Source: Parafilimonas sp. (GTDB taxonomy: Bacteria; Bacteroidota; Bacteroidia; Chitinophagales; Chitinophagaceae). Taken from it: a DNA stretch of 22,852 nucleotides. The position numbers and the translations under genes are program-made. Where the stretch lies: the NCBI GenBank assembly GCA_023251275.1, contig JAHEZC010000004.1, forward strand, positions 1-22,852. Reading direction: 5' to 3'. Positions 16,191 through 22,852 of the stretch are shown piece by piece (position 1 is the stretch's first letter; the number at the start of each line of letters is the position of its first letter). The notes beneath the pieces are model-generated. The model saw only the letters and a program-made list of their open reading frames with translations, had not been told where the DNA came from and did no database searches.

Positions 16191-16847
16191 ATGCCAAATA
16201 CATTATCCCAAAAATTAAAAATAAAGGAAGAGTATATCCTGCTTACAATTCATGCACCTGGTAATTTTAAAGAGCAGTTTGAACCATTGCCAAATGGAGT
16301 AAAAATTTCAGACTCTTCCAAAAATTACAACCAGGTGCACTGGTTCGTGGCAAACAAAGCATTGCTTGAAAAAGAACTCGATAAGGTATTGCTGTTGATT
16401 AAAAATGATATAACCTGCTGGGTATATTATCCCAAGGGAACGTCAAAAATGCAAACTGATCTTACAAGAGACAAAGGGTGGGATGCATTATTAAAACATG
16501 ATGAGCTTACCTGGATAAACCTTATTTCATTTGATGATACGTGGAGTGTTTTCGGATTTCGGTTAAAAACTGAAGCTGATAAAAAGAAAGAGGCAAAACC
16601 CAAGGAACCCCCCATCTTCGGCTATATTGATGCAAAAGCGAAAACAATCCGGCTGCCTGATGACCTTGCGGAGGCATTGAAGAAAAACAAAAAAGAGGAA
16701 GAATTTTTCAACAACCTTTCATTTACCAACCGCAAAGAATATGTGGAATGGATCATAACTGCTAAAAGAGAAGAGACGAGAATGCAAAGAGTAAAAGATG
16801 CCATAGAACGCATGGGTAAAGGATGGAAAAATCCGACAAACAGGTAA
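16191..16847 (+). CDS. DUF3052-like / YdeI-OmpD-associated (OmdA) fusion protein
   Basis: This 218-residue soluble protein has two parts. Residues ~1-125 match the DUF3052 pattern: LKIKEEYILLTIHAPGNF, LPNGVKI, QVHWFVANKALLEKEL, ITCWVYYPKGTSKMQTDLTRD, then a DDTWSVFGFRLK strand. Residues ~140-218 match OmdA/YdeI: LPDDLAEALKKN, FFNNLSFTNRKEYVEWI, AKREETRMQRVKDAIERMGKG. The OmdA family has been linked to bacteriocin resistance in some species, but its function is not settled. A lysine-rich linker joins the halves. It ends 24 bases before the AraC gene. Confidence 0.75.
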   Translation: MPNTLSQKLKIKEEYILLTIHAPGNFKEQFEPLPNGVKISDSSKNYNQVHWFVANKALLEKELDKVLLLIKNDITCWVYYPKGTSKMQTDLTRDKGWDALLKHDELTWINLISFDDTWSVFGFRLKTEADKKKEAKPKEPPIFGYIDAKAKTIRLPDDLAEALKKNKKEEEFFNNLSFTNRKEYVEWIITAKREETRMQRVKDAIERMGKGWKNPTNR

Positions 16848-16858
16848 TTCATTCCCTT

Positions 16859-16866
16859 TAACTTTG
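16859..16866 (+). promoter_or_regulatory. -7 element directly before the AraC-type gene
   Basis: TAACTTTG matches TAnnTTTG and ends five bases before the ATG at 16872, implying a near-leaderless message. No -33 TTG is obvious, because that position lies inside the 3' end of the preceding gene. Confidence 0.45.
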
Positions 16867-16871
16867 CACGC

Positions 16872-17291
16872 ATGGCGCCACTGACCAACGATATTTACGA
16901 ACGCATTGTATCTGCAAAACTGTATATTGATGGAAATTTCGATCAGAATATAAATCTTGAAGCTATTTCACAACAGGCATACATTTCACGCTTTCATTTT
17001 CATCGTTTGTTTTCCCGGGTTTATCGTATAACACCACATCAGTACCTCACACAAAAAAGACTGGATATGGCAAAAGAATTGCTGGCGAAAGAAGGCATCA
17101 GTATAACCGAAGTATGCAACTGCGTTGGCTTTGAAAGCCTCGGTTCATTCAGTACTTTATTTAAAAAAGAAAGTGGTTATGCCCCGCAACTTTACCGGAA
17201 TCTTGCTTACCTGAAAAAGAGACTTGGCAAAGAACAACCCAAAAAATTTATCCCTCATTGTTTTATTGACACTTATAAGTTCGATAAATAA
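16872..17291 (+). CDS. AraC-family regulator, DNA-binding domain only
   Basis: This 139-residue protein is essentially the bare AraC/XylS domain. The first helix-turn-helix lies in INLEAISQQAYISRFHFHRL and the following residues, then TPHQYLTQKRLDMAKELL, and the second lies in ITEVCNCVGFESLGSFSTLF continuing KKESGYAPQLYR. No effector-binding domain is present before or after it; the last ~25 residues are a basic tail. Minimal AraC proteins of this size are often encoded beside VOC-fold proteins, as here (119 bases downstream), so it may control that gene. The inducer is unknown. Confidence 0.88.
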   Translation: MAPLTNDIYERIVSAKLYIDGNFDQNINLEAISQQAYISRFHFHRLFSRVYRITPHQYLTQKRLDMAKELLAKEGISITEVCNCVGFESLGSFSTLFKKESGYAPQLYRNLAYLKKRLGKEQPKKFIPHCFIDTYKFDK

Positions 17292-17410
17292 TCCCGGAAA
17301 TTTTTTCTATTCGTTCCATGGCATTTTCAAATATTCAAATTAATAAAAGCAATTTTCAAGAACTCTTTTAACGGTAAAAGTTTTAGTTTCATTCTCTAAA
17401 ATTATTTGTT

Positions 17411-17830
17411 ATGATCACCAAAATGTCTCACACTTCTTTGTTTGTGCTTGACCAGGACAAAGCCTACGATTTTTATGTAAATAAACTTGGGTTTAAAGTA
17501 AATACTGATGTTACCATGGAAAATGGTTTTCGCTGGCTTACGCTAAATCCGCCAGAGCAGCCAGACCTTGAGATTGCAATTTTATTGCCGTTACATGAAG
17601 GCATGCAGTATGATGAAGAAACCAGGAATGCTTATAAGGTATTACTTGAAAAAGGAGCATTGGGTGCAGGTGTTTTATATACACCTGACTGCAGAGCCAC
17701 ATACGAAGAACTGAAAGCTAAGGGAGTTGTTTTTAAGAGCGAACCAAAGGAGCAATTCTACGGAATTGAAGCCATTATCACAGATAGCTGCGGCAACTGG
17801 TTCAGTATGACCGGGCCGAAAGAAACCTGA
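17411..17830 (+). CDS. VOC-family (glyoxalase/bleomycin-resistance-like) protein
   Basis: This 139-residue protein has two beta-alpha-beta-beta-beta modules of the vicinal oxygen chelate fold. The first begins MSHTSLFVLDQDKAYDFYVNK and the second GAGVLYTPDCRATYEELKAK, closing with GIEAIITDSCGNWFSM. Candidate metal ligands are the early His (residue 7) and the Glu in YGIEAII, but the set is not complete enough to name a reaction. Members include glyoxalase I, dioxygenases and drug-binding proteins; this looks like the widespread uncharacterised type paired with AraC regulators. A terminator follows. Confidence 0.88.
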   Translation: MITKMSHTSLFVLDQDKAYDFYVNKLGFKVNTDVTMENGFRWLTLNPPEQPDLEIAILLPLHEGMQYDEETRNAYKVLLEKGALGAGVLYTPDCRATYEELKAKGVVFKSEPKEQFYGIEAIITDSCGNWFSMTGPKET

Positions 17831-17853
17831 TTGCTTTTTCAGAATGATTTTTA

Positions 17854-17906
17854 AATGCTTCATGCACTTGTCTGTCTTTAACTGCATGAGGCATTTTATT
17901 TTTTTG
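17854..17906 (+). terminator. Intrinsic terminator after the VOC gene
   Basis: AATGCTTCATGCA (17854-17866) pairs with TGCATGAGGCATT (17883-17895), 13 pairs including one G-U, and is followed by TTATTTTTTTG. It lies 24 bases after the stop. Confidence 0.8.
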
Positions 17907-17924
17907 TTACTGTATAAAAACATC

Positions 17925-17952
17925 AGTGTGAACCAAATATTTTTGTCACACT
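17925..17952. promoter_or_regulatory. Short inverted repeat upstream of tRNA-Thr
   Basis: AGTGTGA (17925-17931) and TCACACT (17946-17952) form a 7-base dyad with a 14-base AT-rich centre that contains ATTTTTG. It could be a protein-binding site or chance; it has no U-run. Confidence 0.25.
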
Positions 17953-18008
17953 TATGTTTTACATTAAGCCTATATAAAATTTATCAAAAAAGATTATGGC
18001 TTTTACAA

Positions 18009-18016
18009 TAAATTTG
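18009..18016 (+). promoter_or_regulatory. -7 promoter element of tRNA-Thr
   Basis: TAAATTTG matches TAnnTTTG and ends eight bases before the mature tRNA 5' end, the expected distance. The -33 element is not clear. Confidence 0.5.
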
Positions 18017-18024
18017 GAGCACAA

Positions 18025-18097
18025 GCCAACTTAGCTCAGCAGGTAGAGCAGCACATTCGTAATGTGCGGGTCGTCAGTTCGATTCTGATAGTTGGCT
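18025..18097 (+). tRNA. tRNA-Thr (anticodon CGU)
   Basis: This is a 73-base cloverleaf without encoded CCA. The acceptor stem is GCCAACT/AGTTGGC, the D stem GCTC/GAGC, the anticodon stem GCACA/TGTGC with loop TTCGTAA (anticodon CGT at 18058-18060), the variable loop GGGTC and the T arm GTCAG-TTCGATT-CTGAT. The discriminator base is T. It reads ACG codons. A strong terminator begins 20 bases downstream. Confidence 0.97.
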
Positions 18098-18117
18098 CTT
18101 ATGTGAAACCTGTAATT

Positions 18118-18153
18118 AAACCTATAAGGTTTTTGAAACCTTATAGGTTTTTG
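18118..18153 (+). terminator. Terminator after tRNA-Thr
   Basis: AAACCTATAAGGTTT (18118-18132) and AAACCTTATAGGTTT (18136-18150) form a perfect 15-base inverted repeat around TTG, followed by TT, giving a run of five U. Only seven bases separate the T-run from the ATG of the next gene. Confidence 0.8.
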
Positions 18154-18157
18154 TAGC

Positions 18158-18529
18158 ATGAACTTACAGCGAAACATATTGCTTATCATTGTCATTCTCT
18201 TTTTGGCCGTGGTTTTTGTAAGCGGTTGCAGCAGCAGGAATGAACTCAACCGCCATCCCTCACAAATCTATTATTCAAAACATGCACGTTGCCGTATGGG
18301 CTGCAGGCATATAGATGAAAATGAAGTGAAAGAAATTATGCAGGATGGAAAAATAAATTATGCGAAAAGCGAATTGAACGCATCAGACTCATGCAGACAG
18401 AAATATGCAATGGAAGGCTATAGCCACGACAATCAGCATCTGCGCATCATTTTTGCTTCATGCAATGGTGCAGTAACAGTTGTCACTGTAATTGACCTGG
18501 GCTATGAATGGCCTTGCGATTGCAGATAA
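18158..18529 (+). CDS. Cysteine-rich DUF4258 lipoprotein
   Basis: This 123-residue protein has a hydrophobic leader and a clear lipobox VSGC (lipid Cys24). The mature part begins YYSKHARCRMGCRHIDENEVKE, the DUF4258 pattern (HAxxRMxxRxIxxxEV), and ends with beta strands LRIIFASCNGAVTVVTVIDLG. Beyond Cys24 there are six cysteines (45, 49, 79, 102, 120, 122), an even number suggesting disulfides. Typical DUF4258 proteins are small cytosolic proteins, sometimes compared to RelE/mRNA-interferase folds, so an exported, disulfide-capable version is unusual. The only upstream element is the tRNA terminator, so its own promoter is unclear. Confidence 0.75.
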   Translation: MNLQRNILLIIVILFLAVVFVSGCSSRNELNRHPSQIYYSKHARCRMGCRHIDENEVKEIMQDGKINYAKSELNASDSCRQKYAMEGYSHDNQHLRIIFASCNGAVTVVTVIDLGYEWPCDCR

Positions 18530-18708
18530 AGGAATAGAAGTCATTAAGAAGGCAGTTAAAAGATTATCTTGTAAAGAATAGGGAAAAAGTCAGGATAAAT
18601 CAGGAACTAATCTCAATTCTAAACTGCTTGTTGTCTATATTGCAGATGATAATATTTTTTCAGTAACCATCTTTTATACAGTTCCTTACATTATTCTAAT
18701 CAATGCTT

Positions 18709-19488
18709 ATGAAAAAAATATTCTTAAGACTATTCGCCTTTGCGATCATCATCGCCTTCACAATTAAGTTATCATCCCTGGTCAATGCACAATCTCCTGC
18801 CTTCAAAGTACTCGTAGTTGCTTCACTTGCGAAAGATCATGTAAGGATGATGGACAGCGCCCAACCTTTTTTTGAAAAAATGGCGATGGAAAATAATTTC
18901 AGCCTTGACTTTACAAAAGATACTGCTGTGATCAATGACAGTAACCTTGCCCGTTATGACGTATTCATACAATTGCATCTTGCACCATTTGATATGTCAT
19001 ACAGCCAGCAGGCAGCGTTGCAAAAATTTATAGAATCAGGCAAGGGCTGGGTGGGGATACATGCTGCGGGATTAACCGGCAGGCAGTTTAAAGATTCCAC
19101 ACATATATACTGGCAATGGTTTGAGGACTGTATGGGTGGTATCGTCTATTCGCCACACCCGAAATTCCAGGAAGGTGTGCTTGTTATTGAAGACCATAAT
19201 CATCCTGCCACAAAAAACCTTCCTGCAAAATTTGCAATAGCAGATGAATGGTATGAATTTAATAAAAGCCCCCGCGGCAATGTGCGTGTGCTTGCAAGCG
19301 CCGATGAGAGCACATATACACAAAACAAACCTATGGGTGATCATCCAATGATATGGACGAATGAAAAATATGCAAGGATGATTTACATCTGTCCGGGTCA
19401 TGATCCTTCTGTATTGCGGAATAACGATTATGTAACATTGCTGCATGATGCCATTCTCTGGGCTGCTTCTCCTGCAACGGTCAAGTAA
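18709..19488 (+). CDS. Secreted ThuA-like domain protein
   Basis: This 259-residue exported protein has a signal peptide of ~27 residues ending VNAQ. The rest is a ThuA-like (class-I glutamine amidotransferase fold) domain: FKVLVVASLAKDHVRMMD, YDVFIQLHLAP, FIESGKGWVGIHAAGL, WFEDCMGG, VIEDHNHPATKNLPAKF, DEWYEF, and the C-terminal RMIYICPGHDPSVL, then DYVTLLHDAILWAA. ThuA domains were named from trehalose utilisation, but many Bacteroidota members are uncharacterised sugar-related proteins. An ATG two codons upstream (18703) is possible; I prefer the one that opens with MKK. It looks like a single-gene unit. Confidence 0.85.
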   Translation: MKKIFLRLFAFAIIIAFTIKLSSLVNAQSPAFKVLVVASLAKDHVRMMDSAQPFFEKMAMENNFSLDFTKDTAVINDSNLARYDVFIQLHLAPFDMSYSQQAALQKFIESGKGWVGIHAAGLTGRQFKDSTHIYWQWFEDCMGGIVYSPHPKFQEGVLVIEDHNHPATKNLPAKFAIADEWYEFNKSPRGNVRVLASADESTYTQNKPMGDHPMIWTNEKYARMIYICPGHDPSVLRNNDYVTLLHDAILWAASPATVK

Positions 19489-19677
19489 TATATACCGGAG
19501 AGATTTTTATTTTTACATCACCCTTCTGCAGAACAGGTACTAAATGATATTCACAATGACCTGAACAACGCTTAAACTTTGCGTTTAACATTATAAGGCT
19601 TATTTTGCAGGCTCTGACAATAAAAATCCAGGTATAAAATCCGCCTGTCAGCACACAGGTTGTAAACCGTACATTGA

Positions 19678-20259
19678 ATGGCTATTCTAAAGTTCCGTAT
19701 CTATTTTGAAGATGATGATGCTGTGTATCGGGATATTGCGATAAAGCATACGCAGACATTCCTTGATTTACATTTTGCAATTCTGAAAGCGTGGGAGTTT
19801 GACAGTAAACACCAGGCCACTTTTTACCGAAGCAATGATAACTGGCAGCGTGGCCGTGAAATATCTTTTGAAAGATATGATAAGCCTTACAAGGCAGAAC
19901 CATTGATTATGTCATTTACTGCCATTGGCACTGAAATACGTGATACCAATCAGAAATTTATTTATGCGTACGATTTCAATAAAACCTGGACTTTTCTTGT
20001 AGAACTGATAGGCGTGAGTAAAGAAGAAAGCAGCAAGGTTGCATATCCAGTGGTTACACGTGTGGAGGGGATTGGCCCCCAGCAATATGGCACCCGCAGT
20101 CTGCTGGGCGATAAATTTATAGATATTGAGGAAAAATACGATCTCCCTAAAACCAGCGAAGGCTTTGCGGAGGAAGGAGAAGAAACCCAAAATGAAGAAG
20201 AAACCGGTTCAGATACAAACGGTTCAGAGGAAGACAACAGTGAAAACGGTGAATATTAA
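19678..20259 (+). CDS. Plasmid pRiA4b ORF-3 / IS1096 TnpR-like protein
   Basis: This 193-residue protein has the first ~145 residues in the pRiA4b ORF-3 pattern: FRIYFEDDDAVYRDIAIKHT, TFLDLHFAILKAWEFD, QATFYRSND, FIYAYDFNKTWTFLVELIGV, and YPVVTRVEGIGPQQYG. The tail (~160-193) is a run of Glu, Asn, Gly and Ser. Despite the name, derived from an insertion-sequence passenger gene, most members are chromosomal with no known role, and no transposase or terminal repeats surround this copy. It is flanked by gaps of 189 and 320 bases. Confidence 0.8.
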   Translation: MAILKFRIYFEDDDAVYRDIAIKHTQTFLDLHFAILKAWEFDSKHQATFYRSNDNWQRGREISFERYDKPYKAEPLIMSFTAIGTEIRDTNQKFIYAYDFNKTWTFLVELIGVSKEESSKVAYPVVTRVEGIGPQQYGTRSLLGDKFIDIEEKYDLPKTSEGFAEEGEETQNEEETGSDTNGSEEDNSENGEY

Positions 20260-20579
20260 GAAACTGTAAACATTGCATTAAATCTTTTTTATTTCCACAG
20301 ACTTCCTAATTTGGCAGTTTGAATATATGTTTTACGGAAGCCGGCTACCTGCCCGGTCTATGCATTTTTGCACATTTTTTTGTTTGTAAAGCGTCATGCT
20401 ATTCTGTCGGGCTGTGATGTATTTTATCAATCATATATCGGCAATTTATGACTGCTGTATATATTTATGATATTTGCTGTGATATCATAGCTATTGCTGA
20501 AAAATGAATACGAAAAAAGAGTTGGAATATAGGGCGGTAATTTTAAAGCCGGCATCGGTTTATTATTAATTTTTTGGAT
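20260..20579. other. Intergenic region before the CHAD gene
   Basis: This 320-base AT-rich gap has a small hairpin TGC-ATTTTT-GCA followed by CATTTTTTTG (20361-20381), a weak terminator candidate for the preceding gene. A 21-codon frame (20504-20569) ends 10 bases before the CHAD ATG. I see no clear TAnnTTTG promoter and no repeat. Confidence 0.4.
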
Positions 20580-21374
20580 ATGCAGACTCCACTGGAGAAA
20601 TATTTTGCACAGCGTGTAAAGAATCTTTTCAACCATCTGCACGATTTTGAATTGATAGGTGATGAAAGGTCTATGCATGATCTGAGAGTGGAAATGAAAA
20701 AGCTGCGTGCTGTTATCAGGTTTTTAAGGCAGGTATATCCGCGTCAAAAATTAAAAAGACCGGCGCATTTGCTTCGTTCTATTTTCCAGGTAGCGGGAGA
20801 AATAAGGGAGTGCCAGATTCTCCAGCAATGGCTTCGTAAACATGAATTCGCAGTAATAGAAAAAACATATTATCCGTCCGAGAAGATGGATACAATGATG
20901 CAGGCTTTCAAAAATAATTGCAATACGTATAAGGATAATTTTAAAGAGATCATTGAGCAAACAAGTGAATATGTACAAAACACGAATGAAATTTTAGCTG
21001 AACAATATTTTACAGAGCTGAATGCACAAGTGGAGAAAAATTGCCGGAAGAACCTTTCCGCAACCGACTGGCATGAGTTGCGTAAACTCATCAAACAAAG
21101 AATGTACGCATACAATTGGCTGCATCATGAAAATGAAAATGACGACCCCTTGTTTTCTTATTATCACAAACTGCAGGAGGCCATCGGGCTGTGGCATGAC
21201 CTTGAAATCATCAAAGAAGCTTTTTCACAAAAGCAGATCTACCTTTCACAGGATATAGAAGTACAGAAAGATTTCAGCCGTGCCTGGGAAAAACTTTCTC
21301 ATTCACTTAAATACCGTGAAAAAATTGTGGAGGAATTACTTGCAAAACAGGAGCTTTTGCAGGAACGGCTATGA
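20580..21374 (+). CDS. CHAD domain protein
   Basis: This 264-residue all-helical protein carries the CHAD signature: MHDLRVEMKKLRAVIRFLR near the N terminus, then a second, weaker repeat half with DWHELRKLIKQRMYAYNWL and GLWHDLEIIKEAF. The conserved His and basic residues line a positively charged channel. CHAD proteins bind inorganic polyphosphate and sometimes accompany triphosphate tunnel enzymes (CYTH), but no CYTH gene is adjacent. I start at the ATG at 20580; the frame opens two codons earlier with TTG. It is convergent with the small gene at 21390, with 15 bases between them. Confidence 0.9.
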   Translation: MQTPLEKYFAQRVKNLFNHLHDFELIGDERSMHDLRVEMKKLRAVIRFLRQVYPRQKLKRPAHLLRSIFQVAGEIRECQILQQWLRKHEFAVIEKTYYPSEKMDTMMQAFKNNCNTYKDNFKEIIEQTSEYVQNTNEILAEQYFTELNAQVEKNCRKNLSATDWHELRKLIKQRMYAYNWLHHENENDDPLFSYYHKLQEAIGLWHDLEIIKEAFSQKQIYLSQDIEVQKDFSRAWEKLSHSLKYREKIVEELLAKQELLQERL

Positions 21375-21389
21375 TGTAGTTTTGCTCCG

Positions 21390-21773
21390 CTATTTTTTTT
21401 CCAAAACCAGGTTTCCTAATGTTGCACTGCTCAATGTTATCTTTGTTGATCCATCATTGATCGTCCCGCTGTAGGAACCACTTTTTGGATCCGCTGTATT
21501 GTCGTAAGTGAACTGGATATTATGGTTTGTAAAAGACCCAGTAAAATGAAACTGGTTTCCTCCTGAATTTTCATTCCCCTCAAAGGAAGAAGTGTTGGCG
21601 CCTGTGGTGTAATTAAAAAAGAAAAATTCATTCGTATCATCTGCAGTATTCGCCCATGTCGCCACAAGATCAGGGATGAATATAGAATCACCTCCGCTTT
21701 TACCGCAGTTGAAATTAAATGTACCGATGAAGACCAATACGATTGGCAAAAGCGACTTGATTTTGTTTTTCAT
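21390..21773 (-). CDS. Small probable lipoprotein of unknown function
   Basis: This 127-residue protein has a lysine-containing N terminus, a hydrophobic stretch and Cys23 followed by GKSGGDS. The lipobox (NFNC) is atypical, but the Gly/Ser/Asp-rich stretch after the Cys is common in Bacteroidota lipoproteins. The mature part is rich in Asn, Thr, Ser and Phe with alternating strands (FHFTGSFTNHNIQFTYDN..., GSYSGTIND...), suggesting a small beta-barrel or lipocalin-like fold of the kind seen in many Bacteroidota lipocalin-like proteins. I do not recognise a named family. It lies 26 bases after the next upstream gene and is probably co-transcribed with it. Confidence 0.65.
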   Translation of the reverse strand: MKNKIKSLLPIVLVFIGTFNFNCGKSGGDSIFIPDLVATWANTADDTNEFFFFNYTTGANTSSFEGNENSGGNQFHFTGSFTNHNIQFTYDNTADPKSGSYSGTINDGSTKITLSSATLGNLVLEKK

Positions 21774-21799
21774 AGTTTGAAAATTTTATGGTGAAAAAA

Positions 21800-22759
21800 T
21801 CAGTTTGAAAATTCTTTTTGAAATTGGGTATTCATTTCCCTCAGCCTTGCCAGCATTTCTTCGAGTGATGGCATAAAGGCAGCAATGCCCTGCTGAATTT
21901 GTTGCTTCAGTTCTTTACTTTTATTGCCAGCGGTGAAATAATCTCTTATCTGTTTTATAATGTCCATCAACTTTAAAATTTTTGTGTTATGCAGTGTGTC
22001 AAGTGTATAAGTGATCAGCAAATGAAAATAATGACTGAGCGAATCATCCTGCCAATATCTCGAAATAAATTTTTCATAGTTCGTCCGCTGCGCACTCAAT
22101 TCGCTGAATGAATGGTTGTATTGCGTGATGGCATCACTCAACTGCAGCAATGCCGATGAATTTTCAAAAGCATAATCAGAAGTGTAACGAAAAGCTATCC
22201 CGAGATTAACTGCCCTGTCGGTAAACTCATTTAATATCCGTGTGATTTCAGGAAAATATCTGTCCTTCCCCTCCTGCAATTGCTTTGCATTCTCCAGGTC
22301 TGTTTGCGAATAGTTTAGCTGGAGCATCAAATGTGTAAGTGAATCTATTTTTTGATCAAGATAATTTCTTAGCTCGATATTGTTTTGAGCATTTCTTTCT
22401 TTTGTGAGGGAAAGGAATGCTTTGATATAAGTATTGTCTTCAGGGCTGCCGATAATTATTTCAGGTAATTCATTCAGATCACGTGGCACGGGCACATGAC
22501 CGCCCAAAGGATATAATATTGTATAAACAGTTTGCTGCAGCGCCACTGTTGCATAAGTTCTGGAATTATCAAGAGCCAATACAAAAATACCCGCATCATT
22601 TGTTGTAGCTTTCTCATCATTCACCAGTACGCTGAATTGTTTCATGATGCCTTTCTTATTGTGAATAACCCTGCATTTGAATGCAAAAGTGTTTTGTGCA
22701 TTCACGATTGAATTGGTTAAACCAAAGCAAAATAATATCATCCATTTACACAAACGCAT
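21800..22759 (-). CDS. Secreted helical protein of unknown function
   Basis: This 319-residue protein has a signal peptide of about 22 residues ending IVNAQ. The first ~90 mature residues resemble a carboxypeptidase-regulatory-like beta domain (KATTNDAGIFVLALDNSRTYATVAL). From ~115 on it is almost entirely helical, with Gln/Leu/Glu-rich, coiled-coil-like segments to the C terminus. No enzyme motif is seen. I start at 22759 because the signal peptide begins there and the upstream gene's stop ends one base before that ATG. The frame extends upstream to 22816, but that part overlaps the preceding coding sequence. Confidence 0.7.
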   Translation of the reverse strand: MRLCKWMILFCFGLTNSIVNAQNTFAFKCRVIHNKKGIMKQFSVLVNDEKATTNDAGIFVLALDNSRTYATVALQQTVYTILYPLGGHVPVPRDLNELPEIIIGSPEDNTYIKAFLSLTKERNAQNNIELRNYLDQKIDSLTHLMLQLNYSQTDLENAKQLQEGKDRYFPEITRILNEFTDRAVNLGIAFRYTSDYAFENSSALLQLSDAITQYNHSFSELSAQRTNYEKFISRYWQDDSLSHYFHLLITYTLDTLHNTKILKLMDIIKQIRDYFTAGNKSKELKQQIQQGIAAFMPSLEEMLARLREMNTQFQKEFSN

Positions 22760-22760
22760 A

Positions 22761-22852
22761 TCAGCGCAGTTGTACAGTGATCGGAACTTTTTCAGAAAGT
22801 GTAACAAGGTTATCATAACTGAGTTTACCGGTTATATAAACTCTTAATGATA
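22761..22852 (-). CDS. C-terminal end of an upstream gene (partial)
   Basis: A reading frame enters from the right edge and encodes 29 residues ending LSEKVPITVQLR before TGA at 22763-22761. Its composition (SLRVYITGKLSYDNLVTLSE) is protein-like and resembles a beta-strand terminus of a secreted protein. The stop is separated by one base from the ATG of the next gene (TGATATG), strong circumstantial support for a real, translationally coupled gene. The function is not determinable from this fragment. Confidence 0.6.
   Translation of the reverse strand, partial: SLRVYITGKLSYDNLVTLSEKVPITVQLR

Noticed and set aside
19678..20259. Mobile element suggested by the IS1096 TnpR-like name
   Set aside because: No transposase, terminal inverted repeats or target duplications found around the gene.

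Overview
The window looks like chromosome from a Bacteroidota bacterium, probably a Chitinophagaceae-like lineage (the family is inferred). Supporting signs are AT-rich intergenic DNA, almost no Shine-Dalgarno sequences, repeated TAnnTTTG promoter elements, a HisB phosphatase domain lacking zinc-ligand cysteines at the usual loop, and many signal-peptide proteins and lipoproteins. No phage, IS transposase or CRISPR array is visible.

Layout. (1) 1-247: a minus-strand leader that I read as a trp attenuator. It has a 20-residue ORF with three consecutive Trp codons, an antiterminator segment and an intrinsic terminator, so a trp operon should begin just left of the window. (2) 305-2080: a membrane acyltransferase-like protein and a secreted protein on the plus strand. 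(3) 9465 down to 2095, minus strand: a histidine operon. It starts with a his attenuator whose leader peptide has 5 His in 16 residues, then hisG, hisD and hisC. Next come an inserted PQQ-type sugar dehydrogenase with its cytochrome c and a DUF2442/DUF4160 pair, and finally a bifunctional hisB that overlaps the DUF4160 gene by one base. (4) 9668-13749, plus strand: atpG, scpB, lysA and an MlaF-like ABC ATPase, with AT-rich and 7-bp-periodic repeats in the gaps. (5) 13960-15870, minus strand: dnaK with its terminator. (6) 16191-21374, plus strand: a DUF3052-like/OmdA fusion, a minimal AraC regulator, a VOC protein, tRNA-Thr(CGU), a cysteine-rich DUF4258 lipoprotein, a ThuA-like protein, a pRiA4b ORF-3/IS1096 TnpR-like protein and a CHAD protein. 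(7) 21390-22852, minus strand: a small possible lipoprotein, a secreted helical protein and the 3' end of a further gene.

How the genes work together. The minus-strand left half is mainly amino-acid biosynthesis, apparently controlled by translation-coupled attenuation at both his (inside) and trp (just outside). In both leaders I can trace two mutually exclusive RNA folds, and the position of a ribosome on the His or Trp codons would choose between them. The leaders are the strongest non-obvious signals in the window and neither peptide is long enough to appear in an ordinary gene call. The sugar dehydrogenase and cytochrome c form a plausible periplasmic electron-transfer pair. The rest is mostly housekeeping genes and small accessory proteins in short transcription units.
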